Shown piece by piece: positions 52,417-61,057 of a stretch of DNA of 64,000 nt. The notes under the pieces were generated by a model. The model ran no database searches, was not told where the DNA came from, and worked only from the letters and a program-made list of their open reading frames with translations. This DNA is from Candidatus Eiseniibacteriota bacterium (lineage in GTDB: Bacteria; Orphanbacterota; Orphanbacteria; Orphanbacterales; Orphanbacteraceae): positions 1 to 64,000 of the forward strand of contig JAJRWB010000050.1 of NCBI GenBank assembly GCA_024276995.1. Reading direction: 5' to 3'. Position 1 is the first letter of the stretch, and each line of letters begins with the position of its first letter. A program made the translations under genes and the position numbers.

Positions 52417-53429
52417 GCCTCCCCGCAACGCCCCGCCTGGTCGCTCTTTCCAATCTCCTTTGGGACATCTACTCCGTCGCTCCGGCAGGCGAGTTTCCCG
52501 AAGCCCCCCCGCCCGGCGCGCGGAGCGTGGCGATCGCCGAGGAGCAGCTCGACCGGCTACTTGGGGCCGCGTGCGACCGCGGCGTCTCCTACGAAGGAAT
52601 CGGCGCCTCGGCCACGAACACGGCCGCCGGATTCGCGGCCCTCGGCGGCGAGGCGATCGTATCGGGACCGGTCACCGGCACGCCCCACGGGGAAAGAACG
52701 GTCGCCGCGCTCGAGCGACTCGGTGTCAAGTATGTCTCCCCCGGCGCGCCCCCTTTTTTTGACGGCATTTGCATCTCGTTTCCGCTCGGCGGCGGCGAGC
52801 GGCGATTCATATCGAAATTCCCGCGCTATCCGCCCGGCGCCGACCTTCGACTTCCGGCGCACCTTCTCGAAGGACGCCCCTTCCTGGTGGCCGCGTCGTA
52901 CGAGCTGCACGATCCGGTGTTCGGGGCGTTCGTGGTCCGAACATTCGAAGAAGCGGCCGCCCTCGACGGTCGCCTCGTGTTCGACTGCGCCGACCCGGAG
53001 TTCATCGCTCCCCGCGAGAAGGAGATCTGGTCGATCCTCCGTCTCGGCCTCGATGTGCTGGTGGTGGATGAAAAGAGCCGCGCGCACCTCCTCGCCTCGG
53101 AGCACGCACCACCGGAGTGCGACCCGACGTTCGCTCCCTACGCGTCGATGATGATCGTGCCGGCGGGCGGGCGGGGAGCGACGCTCCATTTTGCCGGCGG
53201 GGAGAACGCGGTCCGCGCAGCGGCCTCGAAGGTGATCGACACCACCGGCGCGGGGGACGCGCTCCTCGCCGGCTTCCTCGCCGTCCTCGCCGCGGGCGAT
53301 GATCCGGGGCAGGCGTTCCGGTTCGGCGCGGCGGCGGCGGCGGAGACGGTCGGCGTCACGGGGCCGCACCTGTCGCGTTACCGGTGGTCGGCGATCCGGC
53401 GCGAACTCGAAGGCGACAGGAAGGGGTAA
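52413..53429 (+). CDS. PfkB/ribokinase-family sugar kinase
   Basis: 338 residues from a GTG overlapping the preceding stop. N-terminal Gly-rich region (GASATNTAAGFAALGGEA), and signature 2 near the C-terminus DTTGAGDALLAGF with the catalytic Asp. It phosphorylates a hydroxyl of a sugar or nucleoside. The coupled BtpA-like gene suggests a common substrate. Not enough to name the sugar. Confidence 0.9.
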   Translation: MSLPATPRLVALSNLLWDIYSVAPAGEFPEAPPPGARSVAIAEEQLDRLLGAACDRGVSYEGIGASATNTAAGFAALGGEAIVSGPVTGTPHGERTVAALERLGVKYVSPGAPPFFDGICISFPLGGGERRFISKFPRYPPGADLRLPAHLLEGRPFLVAASYELHDPVFGAFVVRTFEEAAALDGRLVFDCADPEFIAPREKEIWSILRLGLDVLVVDEKSRAHLLASEHAPPECDPTFAPYASMMIVPAGGRGATLHFAGGENAVRAAASKVIDTTGAGDALLAGFLAVLAAGDDPGQAFRFGAAAAAETVGVTGPHLSRYRWSAIRRELEGDRKG

Positions 53430-53462
53430 CCGGGAACTTTCCCACCCGCGGTTGCACAAGCT

Positions 53463-53494
53463 CGACCGCCCGCTGCCGAAACAACGGGCGGTCG
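53463..53494. terminator. Hairpin between convergent genes
   Basis: A 10-bp perfect stem (CGACCGCCCG / CGGGCGGTCG) with a 12-nt loop lies between the PfkB gene and the minus-strand lipoprotein gene. There is no T run after it on the plus strand; the TTTTTT (read on minus) lies before it. Likely blocks or stabilises both transcripts. Confidence 0.5.
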
Positions 53495-53508
53495 CGAGCG
53501 AAAAAAGA

Positions 53509-54369
53509 CTAACGGCCGTTGCCCATGCCGCCACCCATGCCGTGACTGCCGTCATCGTCGTCGCCCATCATCCCATGGTCGTCGTCGCCGTCATAACCCA
53601 TGCCGTCATCGTCGTCGCCCATCATCCCATGGTCGTCGTCGCCGTCATGATGGGGGTGCCATCCCGTCATTTCCCCGTGGGGAACGACCTCGCCGCGGAT
53701 CACGGGCCTGAGGACGTACTCACCGCTTCCGCGGGGCATTTCATAGAGAGAGCGTTCGACATCGACGACGAGCACCAGGGCGGTCGTTTCCCCGTTCACC
53801 ACGTCGAAAGGAGAGATCACTCGAAGAAGCGAGTCGCCCCGCACCGGTAGCGCCACGTTGATCACACTGTCCGCGTCGGTGACCAGCCACGCCCCGGACA
53901 GGCCGAGTTCGAGCCTCGGGTAGAACCCCTCGGGCAACGCCGATTCGCCGAGGAGCGCGGTGAGCGTCTCGCCGAGATCGCCGACCCCCACGGTCACCGG
54001 CTCGATCAGCAGTTCCACCGGCTCCATCTCCCCCATGCCGTGAGGCCGGCCCATGCCGGCGCCGGAACTGTCGCAATCCTCGCCCGTCATGCCGAGGGAA
54101 TCGAAGGTGCCGACCGCCCGCCAGGCGATGACGGAATCGAAGGTGAGGAAAAGGTCGACCATCCCCTCCGGCAGCGGGGAGATCGATTCCGATTTCGCGC
54201 TTTCCCCGTTGTCGAGGCGCAGACCGAGGGCGAGGGTGCCCGTCTCCACGCCCGATCCGGCGGCCGGGCCCGTGGGGGCGGAATCGGACCCGCATCCCGC
54301 AAGAATGATCGAAAGGGCGACGGTGAGGCCGAGCGCCGGAATGAACCACGGCAAAGAGAGCTTACGCAT
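53509..54369 (-). CDS. DUF4382-like lipoprotein with repeated Asp/His/Met tail
   Basis: 286 residues; GAAGGAGG before the ATG, lipobox LSIILAGC (Cys about 26). The body (40-230) has the DUF4382 pattern (GTLALGLRLDNGE, GMVDLFLTFDSVIAWRA, VVDVERSLYEM). The last 50 residues are two 18-residue repeats of DGDDDHGMMGDDDDG type, then HGMGGGMGNGR. The DNA behind it is a 54-bp tandem repeat. The acidic Met/His tail looks able to bind divalent metals. The neighbouring palindrome at 54468-54485 may control it. Confidence 0.75.
   Translation of the reverse strand: MRKLSLPWFIPALGLTVALSIILAGCGSDSAPTGPAAGSGVETGTLALGLRLDNGESAKSESISPLPEGMVDLFLTFDSVIAWRAVGTFDSLGMTGEDCDSSGAGMGRPHGMGEMEPVELLIEPVTVGVGDLGETLTALLGESALPEGFYPRLELGLSGAWLVTDADSVINVALPVRGDSLLRVISPFDVVNGETTALVLVVDVERSLYEMPRGSGEYVLRPVIRGEVVPHGEMTGWHPHHDGDDDHGMMGDDDDGMGYDGDDDHGMMGDDDDGSHGMGGGMGNGR
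53548..53648. repeat. 54-bp tandem repeat inside a coding region
   Basis: Two identical 47-bp copies (53548-53594 and 53602-53648) at a 54-bp period encode the Asp/His/Met repeats of the lipoprotein. The period is a multiple of three, so copy number can change without breaking the frame. Confidence 0.85.
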
Positions 54370-54467
54370 CCGAATCCTCCTTCAGGTTGTGTCGACGAAC
54401 CGCGCCGGTTGGCGCGCGTGTCGGAGGCGGGCGGGCCTCCAACGATGTCGCTCCTTTCGACGGAGAA

Positions 54468-54485
54468 CCGTGACGATCGTTACGG
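54468..54485. promoter_or_regulatory. 18-bp palindrome upstream of the DUF4382-like lipoprotein
   Basis: CCGTGACGATCGTTACGG reads the same on both strands except one pair. It lies about 100 bp before the ATG. A 6-bp stem-loop (54401-54416) sits between it and the gene. Confidence 0.45.
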
Positions 54486-54581
54486 CTTCGGAGAGATTTC
54501 TTTCATCGGGGAAACGGAAGAATGCTCGGCGGCACGGTGCCCGACATCGGAGGCACGTTTGGACATTCAAAGAAGCCGTGG

Positions 54582-57005
54582 CTACCGCAGGAGCACGATC
54601 TTGCGAATCAGATCCACCTGTTGAGCGGACACCCGCAAGAAATATACACCTGAACCGGCGTCTCCTGGAATGGAACTCCAGTTCCAGGCGATCTCCGTGG
54701 TTCCGGGTCGCAACAATATCGAGATCGGACCATAGACCCTTTGACCGGCCAGGTTGAATACCTCGACTCCCGCATCGAGCTCTTCTTCCGCGCTAATACG
54801 AAAGGATATGTTACGACGGCTCGGGTTCGGCATCGGCGCCAGCAACCAGATATCGGGTGTGCCGCCGACAACACTCCCGACCGTGGCGACCAGGAGTTCA
54901 TCCCCCCCCGCCCCGAACGAAAGATCCGTACGAAGTACCGGTCGTCCTCCCCCTTTGGCATGGACCACCAAACCGACATCGGATCATCGGTATCGACTTC
55001 CGCGCCGTTTTTCAGATCGATCCAAGGACCGTCTCTCGATGTGGCGTACCGAAGTGTCAGGCTTTGCGGATCCGGCGGAGTGCTGAATCGCAGGTGAATC
55101 TTCGATCCGGTCATCCGAACAGATAGAAGTTCCGCTTGCGACTCCCGGAGAAAGTCGAACCCGTAGTCGTAGATGTTGGAATGGGGATCGGTCCAGCTCA
55201 CGTGAACCCCATCACCGCCCTGGAAACTCAGGTAGGCGGACTCGATATGCTCCGGTATCGTGATGGTGCCCGCCAGGACCCCCGGCCTGTCACTCGGAAT
55301 CATCGGGCTCGAAGCCAGTTCCTGCTGTGTTCCCGTTTCCAGAAGCTGCATGACGACGTTCTTGATACCCGGGTCCAGTGCGGACTCCCCCGGACGAAAC
55401 AGCACGGTCAACGGCTCACCGGCACGTGGGTGGTAGGGATTCCACGACACCAGGTTGCAGAGAAGAGAATCCTCGACGTGAAGCACCTTGAATCGCGGCA
55501 ATCCTTCCGGCATCGTCAGTGTTCCGCGGACCTTCCCCCCCACCGAAACCGTGATCGGTTCGCCGATCGTGTTTGGTGATACGATGATTCCACCCGGAAC
55601 GCGACGGAGGATCCGTCCATTCACGGACAGGTCCGCGGGATCGATCGGCACCCCCATTCGATCCACCAGCACGATCGCTGCTCCTTCCCAGTCGGCCGGA
55701 TGACGCCCCTCCTCGCCCGTGATCAGGATCCAGTTCTTCGCGGTGAGAAAGTTCCCGTCTTCTCCCTCCTGCGCGGCTTCCACCCGGTAGGCCCCCGCCG
55801 GCAAATCCGGAACCGCCGGAAACGCACGGTTCTGAGGCTCGTCCACATATTGCATGCCCGTACCTGCGTATGTAAGCCCGCTCGTTGGAACTCGCTGTGT
55901 ATTCTCAAACACGTTATCTCGATCGAAACTGAGAAGCCACAAACCGGCCGGGTCGAGCCCGGAATCGGCGCGTCGGCTCAGGATCCCGAGAAAGGATCCT
56001 TCACGAACATCGGGCGTCGTGATCGATCTCGACCGGATCCACCTGCTGGGAGGAAAGATGCCGTCGATCGGAGTTACCCACGCACGGTCGACGGCCGCCA
56101 TGAAATCATGCGGGCCGGGTCTTTCGATTTCATCCCGCAGGGAAAGCATCAGCCGCTTGAGCGGATGCGGTCGATCCCGCCCTGCATCGATTTCCGCCGC
56201 CGCGGGAATGATGAAAGCCGAAGCGGCAGCCGCATAGGCTATGCGCCAATCGACCCGATGCGAGAGCCTCTCGAAACCACCCAGCACGAGAGGCCCCGCA
56301 TTACCGTTGAAATCCGAGTTGGCTACGTTTCGAGGAAACCCTGCCGTGTCGAACCTGCGTATGCCCTCCTCCGTCATCTGTTTCCCGACGTAATAAGTCC
56401 CCGCCTCCACCAGCCCTTCCGCGAACCACGAGGGACGAGGAACGAAGCAGGCGTCGGAAAGTTGAAAGAGGTGGCAGAGTTCATGGATGAAAACCTCGTC
56501 CCAGGCCGGATTCGTCAGACCGTCTTCATCCACTCTCCCGTCGAGATCGTTGTCCACGGAGTCGAACGGGTCCTCGTCGATCAGGCCGTCCCGGTCGTCA
56601 TCGTAACCGCTGCTGATCCTCAACGGATGCATGGAAATTAAGGATTTGTCGCACCACGCCGTGGCGCCACCGTCCGGGTCGTTGTGCATCGAGATGGTCA
56701 TGTTGTCGAGCGTTTCCGGCTCGTAAACGATCTCCATCAGGTAGGGAGTCGCCTCGTCGATCAGCTGGAGAATATAGTCAATTCTCGGTTGATGAAACGG
56801 TCGCGTCGAAACCGACCACGAAAGCATCCGCGTCGAAATACAGGATCGAATCCGGAAGTGCAGCTTTCGAGACCTCGAAATCCCCTGTACAGTACCCGTC
56901 GGCGATCTTCCCTGTGCCGATCTCGCCGCGAATCGTCCCGGCGCCGGCCAATTGAACCGCCAGCGCAAGCAGCAGCGCGATCCTATAGCGTGCGGAACAA
57001 CTCAA
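54582..57005 (-). pseudogene. Frameshifted sorted metalloprotease gene
   Basis: Three frames add up to one protein of about 800 residues. Segment 1 (from TTG 57005): signal peptide (IALLLALAVQLAGAG) and start of the mature protein, stopping at 56778. Segment 2 (to about 54930): zinc site FIHELCHLFQ with a Glu about 20 residues on (WFAEGLVEAGTYY), Asp-rich DDDRDGLIDEDPFDSVDNDL before it, and Ig-like domains after. Segment 3 (to 54582): PMPNPSRRNISFRI, GQRVYGPISILL and KIVLLR, the sorting domain. Breaks lie at about 56780-56787 (one extra base in GAGAATT) and 54927-54932. Base composition looks less GC-rich than its neighbours. A gluzincin-type extracellular protease is likely. Confidence 0.75.
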
Positions 57006-57403
57006 CGCAGCAGCCTTTCATTCGATCGATTCGCCGGTGTGAGGATACGATCCATGAAAACAGCTGAAACAGAAAGACGAAAGCCACCGAGGGCGCCGGA
57101 ATCCGTGTACAAACAGCGATTCCGCGCATGTAAGGGGACTTCGATACATACAATTCTAGCAGATGATCTGTCCTGCTTCCAGCACGGCTTGCCCGTCCCG
57201 TCCATCGCCAAAGATAGCGAGAGAATGGGAAAAACCTCGTGGGCGCCCATGACCAAAACTGGCGCGGGGAAACCTCGCCGATGCGGTCACCTTCGGGCGA
57301 AATCTCTTTCTCCCTCCCGGCTCTTCTGTAACTATGGGACCGGAAAGTCGTCAAAGGATACCGCAGGGAGCCGGAGTTTCCGGCGAACATCCGGAGTTGG
57401 AGG
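57006..57403. other. Intergenic region before the ECF sigma operon
   Basis: 398 bp without a convincing gene; short frames in it are not protein-like. It holds the predicted ECF promoter near its right end. The left part, less GC-rich, may include the old promoter of the broken protease gene. Confidence 0.5.
57327..57352 (+). promoter_or_regulatory. Candidate ECF-type autoregulatory promoter
   Basis: TGTAAC (57327-57332), 16-bp spacer, CGTC (57349-57352). The AAC and CGTC elements and spacing are those recognised by many ECF sigma factors, and it lies 52 bp before the sigma gene. Confidence 0.4.
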
Positions 57404-58003
57404 TTGACCGATTCGCCGGTTCACAACATTCGGGACGAGGCGGAACGATCGCTGCTCCGGCGGAGCGCCGGCGGTGACGGACACGCCTTCGGCGAACTCG
57501 TCCGCCGCCACCAGGACGCGGTTTTCGGCCTAGTTCAGCGGATGGTGCGCGACGAACAGCTCGCGGAGGAACTGGCGCAGGATGTCTTCATGAAGGCATA
57601 CCGGGGTCTCGCGAAGTTCCGCGGCGAGTCCGGCTTCGGGACATGGGTGTACCGGATCGCGGTGAACCACGTCCGTGACCACATGGGGAGCCGGGCGGCG
57701 CGGGACCGGAAACGGGAGAGAAGTCTCAACGGCGAGGATCTTTCCGCTTTCGAACCGGTGTCGAAACTCCCGGCCCCCGACGAGAAGGTGCAGGAGTCGG
57801 AGACGACGGAACTGTTCGGTCGCGCCCTCGATCGGCTCGACCACCATCTGAAGGAAGCGTTCCTCCTCCGCCACCAAGAGGGAAAGAGCTACGCGGAGAT
57901 GGCGGAGATTCTCGACGTGACGGAAGGAAACGCCAAGGTTCGCGTGCATCGGGGGCGGGAGAAGATTCTCGCCGCCCTCCGGGACGCGGGATACGAGGTC
58001 TGA
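57404..58003 (+). CDS. ECF-type RNA polymerase sigma factor
   Basis: 199 residues from a TTG preceded by GGAG. Sigma-2 region (DGHAFGELVRRHQDAVFGLV, EELAQDVFMKAYRGLAKFRG, WVYRIAVNHVRDHM) and sigma-4 region (LKEAFLLRHQEGKSYAEMAEILDVTEGNAKVRVHRGRE). Only regions 2 and 4 are present, the ECF layout. It heads an operon with a CBM48-bearing membrane protein, so envelope or carbohydrate signalling is implied. A matching promoter lies 52 bp upstream. Confidence 0.93.
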   Translation: MTDSPVHNIRDEAERSLLRRSAGGDGHAFGELVRRHQDAVFGLVQRMVRDEQLAEELAQDVFMKAYRGLAKFRGESGFGTWVYRIAVNHVRDHMGSRAARDRKRERSLNGEDLSAFEPVSKLPAPDEKVQESETTELFGRALDRLDHHLKEAFLLRHQEGKSYAEMAEILDVTEGNAKVRVHRGREKILAALRDAGYEV

Positions 58004-58006
58004 CCG

Positions 58007-58588
58007 ATGGATGAACGGAAAAGACGCGATCACGATCAGGATGAAAAGACGATCTGCGAGGTCGAAGAGTGGCTCCGCACGACGCGGCGGAGCGCCCCTT
58101 CCGGTTTCGCGGGCCGCGTGGAGGAAGCGATCGCCCGCGAGGAATCACGCACCGTTTCGCCGCGCGCCGCTTTCCCTGCCCGACTGCGCAGAACCCGGCC
58201 CGTCGCCGCGCTGGCGGCGCTCGCCGTCGCCGCCTCGGCGCTCTTCTTCTGGTTCCACCTCGAAGACGGCGAGGCTCCGTCCCCCTCGCCGCCCACCGCA
58301 GCCCGGACGGCCGACGCCCCGTCCGGGCTCGTAGCGTACGATTTTCTCTTCCGGGCGAAAGAGGCATCGGAGGTTTGTCTCGTGGGCGACTTCAACGAAT
58401 GGACGGTCTGCACGACCCCTCTTCGCCCGGTGGGCGACGGCCTCTGGAGGGTGACGCTCGAGCTGCCCCCCGGTCGTCACGAATATATGTTCGTCGTCGA
58501 CGACCGCTGGGAAACCGACCCGAGCGCGCCTTTCCATGCGGATGACGGGTTCGGCAACCAAAACGCCGTGGTCCTTCTCGGGGCGTGA
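58007..58588 (+). CDS. Putative anti-sigma factor with CBM48/AMPK-like domain
   Basis: 193 residues. Residues 1-60 form a charged cytoplasmic part (CEVEEWLRTTRRSAPSGFAGRVEEAI) like short anti-sigma domains, but the zinc His-x3-Cys-x2-Cys motif is absent. One transmembrane helix (about 65-84) and a Pro-rich linker lead to an extracytoplasmic CBM48/AMPK-beta-like fold (110-190) with VCLVGDFNEWT, LWRVTLELPPGRHEYMFVVD and DDRWETDP. It starts four bases after the sigma gene. The layout suggests a sensor that holds the sigma factor until a glycan is bound. The anti-sigma role is inferred from position. Confidence 0.72.
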   Translation: MDERKRRDHDQDEKTICEVEEWLRTTRRSAPSGFAGRVEEAIAREESRTVSPRAAFPARLRRTRPVAALAALAVAASALFFWFHLEDGEAPSPSPPTAARTADAPSGLVAYDFLFRAKEASEVCLVGDFNEWTVCTTPLRPVGDGLWRVTLELPPGRHEYMFVVDDRWETDPSAPFHADDGFGNQNAVVLLGA

Positions 58589-59895
58589 TCTCCTTTCACC
58601 ACAGACACTTCACGGCCGCGACGCTGGCGGCGCTTCTTCTCGCCGGACCACTGCGTTCCTCCGCATCGATCGCCCTCCCGCCGGGCGCCTTCACACTGCG
58701 TGCCGACTCCGGCTTCGACTCCGAGGTGCTCTCCGATCCGACCGGCCTCGGCGTGGTGGACGCCGTGGACGCACCCTTCGCGTCCGCCGCGTTCGACTTC
58801 CACCTCTCCCGCCTCGGACCGGCGACGAGGAAGAGCCGTTTCCGGACCGGCGTCCGTGCATCGCTCACCCGCTACGGGAACGACGGCCCAAAGAGCGATA
58901 CCGATCTTCGGGGACATCTGTCATGGGAGCGTCGGATCGACGCCGACCTCCTCGCGAATCTTCGAGCCGAGATCGGAAGGTTCCGGCGCGCCGACCTTCC
59001 TCTATTCGACTGGGATTTCTTCGATATCGAAGGAACGCTGACCCGCCCGATCGGCGAGCGGTGGTACGGCGGAGCGGGAGGGACTTACACGCTACTCGAC
59101 TACCCGGGCCGCCTGATCGACAACGAAAGCGGCGACGGCGAGAGAGATCACCGGACGGACGGTCGCCTCTTCCTGGTGCGCCGGTTGTCGCCAACCGCCT
59201 TCCTCGAGGGGTCGGCGACGTGGCGAAGCAACGCCTCGAACGATACGCTCGCCGAATACGATGGCCCCATCATGGAAGTGCGCACGGCGTTCGGCAGACC
59301 CGAGCGGCTCCGGATGCTGATCTACGCATCGGCGGCGCTTCGCTCATATCCATCATACCCTCTTTTCGAAGCATCGGGAGACACGCTCGTTCAGACGACC
59401 GGACATCGAAAGGACACGACGATCTGGTTCGGCGCCGTCTCGGAGCGGACGATCCGTCCCCGTCTCTCCCTCCTCGTCGACATCGCCCTTCTCCACCAGA
59501 CGTCGAACGTGAGCAGCTTCGAGTTCGACCAGGTCCGCGTAACGGCGGGAGTGCGTGTCGACCTGTGGAGAAAAGAAGCGTCGGCGATGGTGGCGGCGGC
59601 GACGCCTCCTCTCGCGCCGGTGCGAGCGGCGTCGGGCCGCGTCCTCTTCCTCTGCCGCGCGCCCCGGGCGGGCAAGGTGATCCTCGTCGGCGGCTGGAAC
59701 GGCTGGCGCGCGGATCTCCAGCCGATGAGCGGACCGGACGAGGCGGGAATCTGGAGAATCGAGGTGGACGTGCCGGAAGGGACGTGGCGGTACGCTTTCA
59801 TCATAGACGGGGAGTGGGTAAAGCCGGAAGGGGCGATGCGATATGAGGCGGACGGCTTCGGCGGGGTGCTCGGCATCCTGGACGGAGGTCTGTAA
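58585..59895 (+). CDS. Outer-membrane barrel-like protein with C-terminal CBM48 domain
   Basis: 436 residues from a GTG overlapping the previous stop. Signal peptide (AATLAALLLAGPLRSSA), then about 300 residues of alternating beta-strands (for example FDFHLSRLG, RTGVRASLTRYG, WYGGAGGTYTLLDYPG, EFDQVRVTAGVRVDLW) as in an outer-membrane barrel. The last 90 residues are a CBM48/AMPK-like domain: VILVGGWNGWRADLQPM, IWRIEVDVPEGTWRYAFIID, YEADGFGGVLGIL. A glycan-binding surface protein controlled by the sigma factor seems likely. Confidence 0.72.
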   Translation: MISFHHRHFTAATLAALLLAGPLRSSASIALPPGAFTLRADSGFDSEVLSDPTGLGVVDAVDAPFASAAFDFHLSRLGPATRKSRFRTGVRASLTRYGNDGPKSDTDLRGHLSWERRIDADLLANLRAEIGRFRRADLPLFDWDFFDIEGTLTRPIGERWYGGAGGTYTLLDYPGRLIDNESGDGERDHRTDGRLFLVRRLSPTAFLEGSATWRSNASNDTLAEYDGPIMEVRTAFGRPERLRMLIYASAALRSYPSYPLFEASGDTLVQTTGHRKDTTIWFGAVSERTIRPRLSLLVDIALLHQTSNVSSFEFDQVRVTAGVRVDLWRKEASAMVAAATPPLAPVRAASGRVLFLCRAPRAGKVILVGGWNGWRADLQPMSGPDEAGIWRIEVDVPEGTWRYAFIIDGEWVKPEGAMRYEADGFGGVLGILDGGL

Positions 59896-59898
59896 CTT

Positions 59899-59914
59899 CG
59901 GCGCCCGGGCGCCG
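59899..59914. repeat. Perfect 16-bp palindrome
   Basis: CGGCGCCCGGGCGCCG lies between the barrel gene and the next gene. It could be a weak hairpin or a protein site. Confidence 0.35.
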
Positions 59915-59941
59915 TCCAAGGAAACAGCAAGGAGATCGGCC

Positions 59942-60994
59942 ATGGATCGGAACGAAATAGATCGACAGGGAATCCCGGGGAAGAGAGCCGTCGTGCCGCT
60001 CGCCCTCCTTCTTCTGACCACGATCCTCGCGTTTCCGGCGGATGCCGATGAAGACCTTCCGGCGCCTCTCTCCGTGTCGATCGAGGGGGCGGTTTCCCGT
60101 CTCGGTCTTTCGAGGATCCAGGCGCTCATCCTGAAGGAAGACACGGCGGCCGCCCTGCGGGGCGGCGCCGATCCCGTCCTGTTCGCCACGCTGATCGATC
60201 GACTCGCCGCCTCGGGATCTTCACCCGACGATCTCGCCGAGATCGCCCGCCGGGCGCGCCGCCTCTCCGAGGGAGAACTCCCCCCCGGTCCCGTGCTCGA
60301 CCGTTACCTGCAGGGTCTGTCGAAAGGGGTTCCCCTCGACCGGATCCGGTCGGTGGCGGACGGCATCGAGGAGCGGCTCCGACTCTTCGCTTCACTCGTC
60401 GCCGAGCGGGTGCCCGGATTCCGAATGCGGGGCACCCGCAAGGAACGTCTCGAGCTGATCTCCGAAGGGGCGTACGCCCTCGACGCCGGCGCACCCGCGA
60501 AGCATCTCGGCAAAGCGATCTCTCTCGACGCCGCCCCCGACCGTCCGTTCGCCGATATGGAAGCCCCCGTTCTCGCCCTGGGATGTCTCGTTGCGGGGGG
60601 CATCACGCCCGACCGGTCGCTCGAAGTGATCGAAACGGCCCATGCCCACGGGATGCGGGGGCCGGACCTCGAACGGATCGGACGGGATCTCGCCCTGGCG
60701 GCGACTCGGAACAACGGCGTGCCGACCGACCCGATGGTCGACGAGGTTCTCCTCATGCTCCGGGGGGGAGAACGGATCGATCATATCGCGGGATATCTCG
60801 AGACGATGTGCGAAGAAGAGCGAGGCCGCGCCCCGGGAACGAGCCCGATGGATGACCCGTCGATGATGCACGGACCGGGAGGGTCTCCCGAAGATCCGGG
60901 TCACCAGGGAACTCACGGCCACGGCGGTCATGGCGAGGGGATGGGCGGCGGACACTCGGGGGGTCAGAATGAGGGAGGCCATCACGGAATGTGA
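59942..60994 (+). CDS. Secreted helical protein with His/Gly-rich tail
   Basis: 350 residues; AAGGAG upstream of the ATG, signal peptide ending about residue 36 (LALLLLTTILAFPADA). The body is alpha-helical with repeated Leu/Ala/Arg heptads (LSRIQALILKEDTAAALRGG, DDLAEIARRARRLSEG, LERIGRDLALAATRN). The last 50 residues are Met/His/Gly-rich (MMHGPGGSPEDPGH, THGHGGHGEGMGGGH), a possible metal-binding tail. No family is recognised. It closes the sigma operon. Confidence 0.65.
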   Translation: MDRNEIDRQGIPGKRAVVPLALLLLTTILAFPADADEDLPAPLSVSIEGAVSRLGLSRIQALILKEDTAAALRGGADPVLFATLIDRLAASGSSPDDLAEIARRARRLSEGELPPGPVLDRYLQGLSKGVPLDRIRSVADGIEERLRLFASLVAERVPGFRMRGTRKERLELISEGAYALDAGAPAKHLGKAISLDAAPDRPFADMEAPVLALGCLVAGGITPDRSLEVIETAHAHGMRGPDLERIGRDLALAATRNNGVPTDPMVDEVLLMLRGGERIDHIAGYLETMCEEERGRAPGTSPMDDPSMMHGPGGSPEDPGHQGTHGHGGHGEGMGGGHSGGQNEGGHHGM

Positions 60995-61007
60995 TCGGCC
61001 GCCGATC
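60993..61007. terminator. Short hairpin after the sigma operon
   Basis: GATCGG and CCGATC pair around a 3-nt loop, overlapping the stop codon of the last gene. No T run follows, so termination is not assured. Confidence 0.25.
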
Positions 61008-61057
61008 GCATCGCCGGAAAGCCCCCCTCGCATAGGATGTACGGAAAGATCTCCCGA

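Noticed and set aside
53548-53648. Possible CRISPR-like repeat
   Set aside because: Only two copies with a 7-bp gap, in frame inside a gene encoding acidic repeats. There are no spacers or cas genes.
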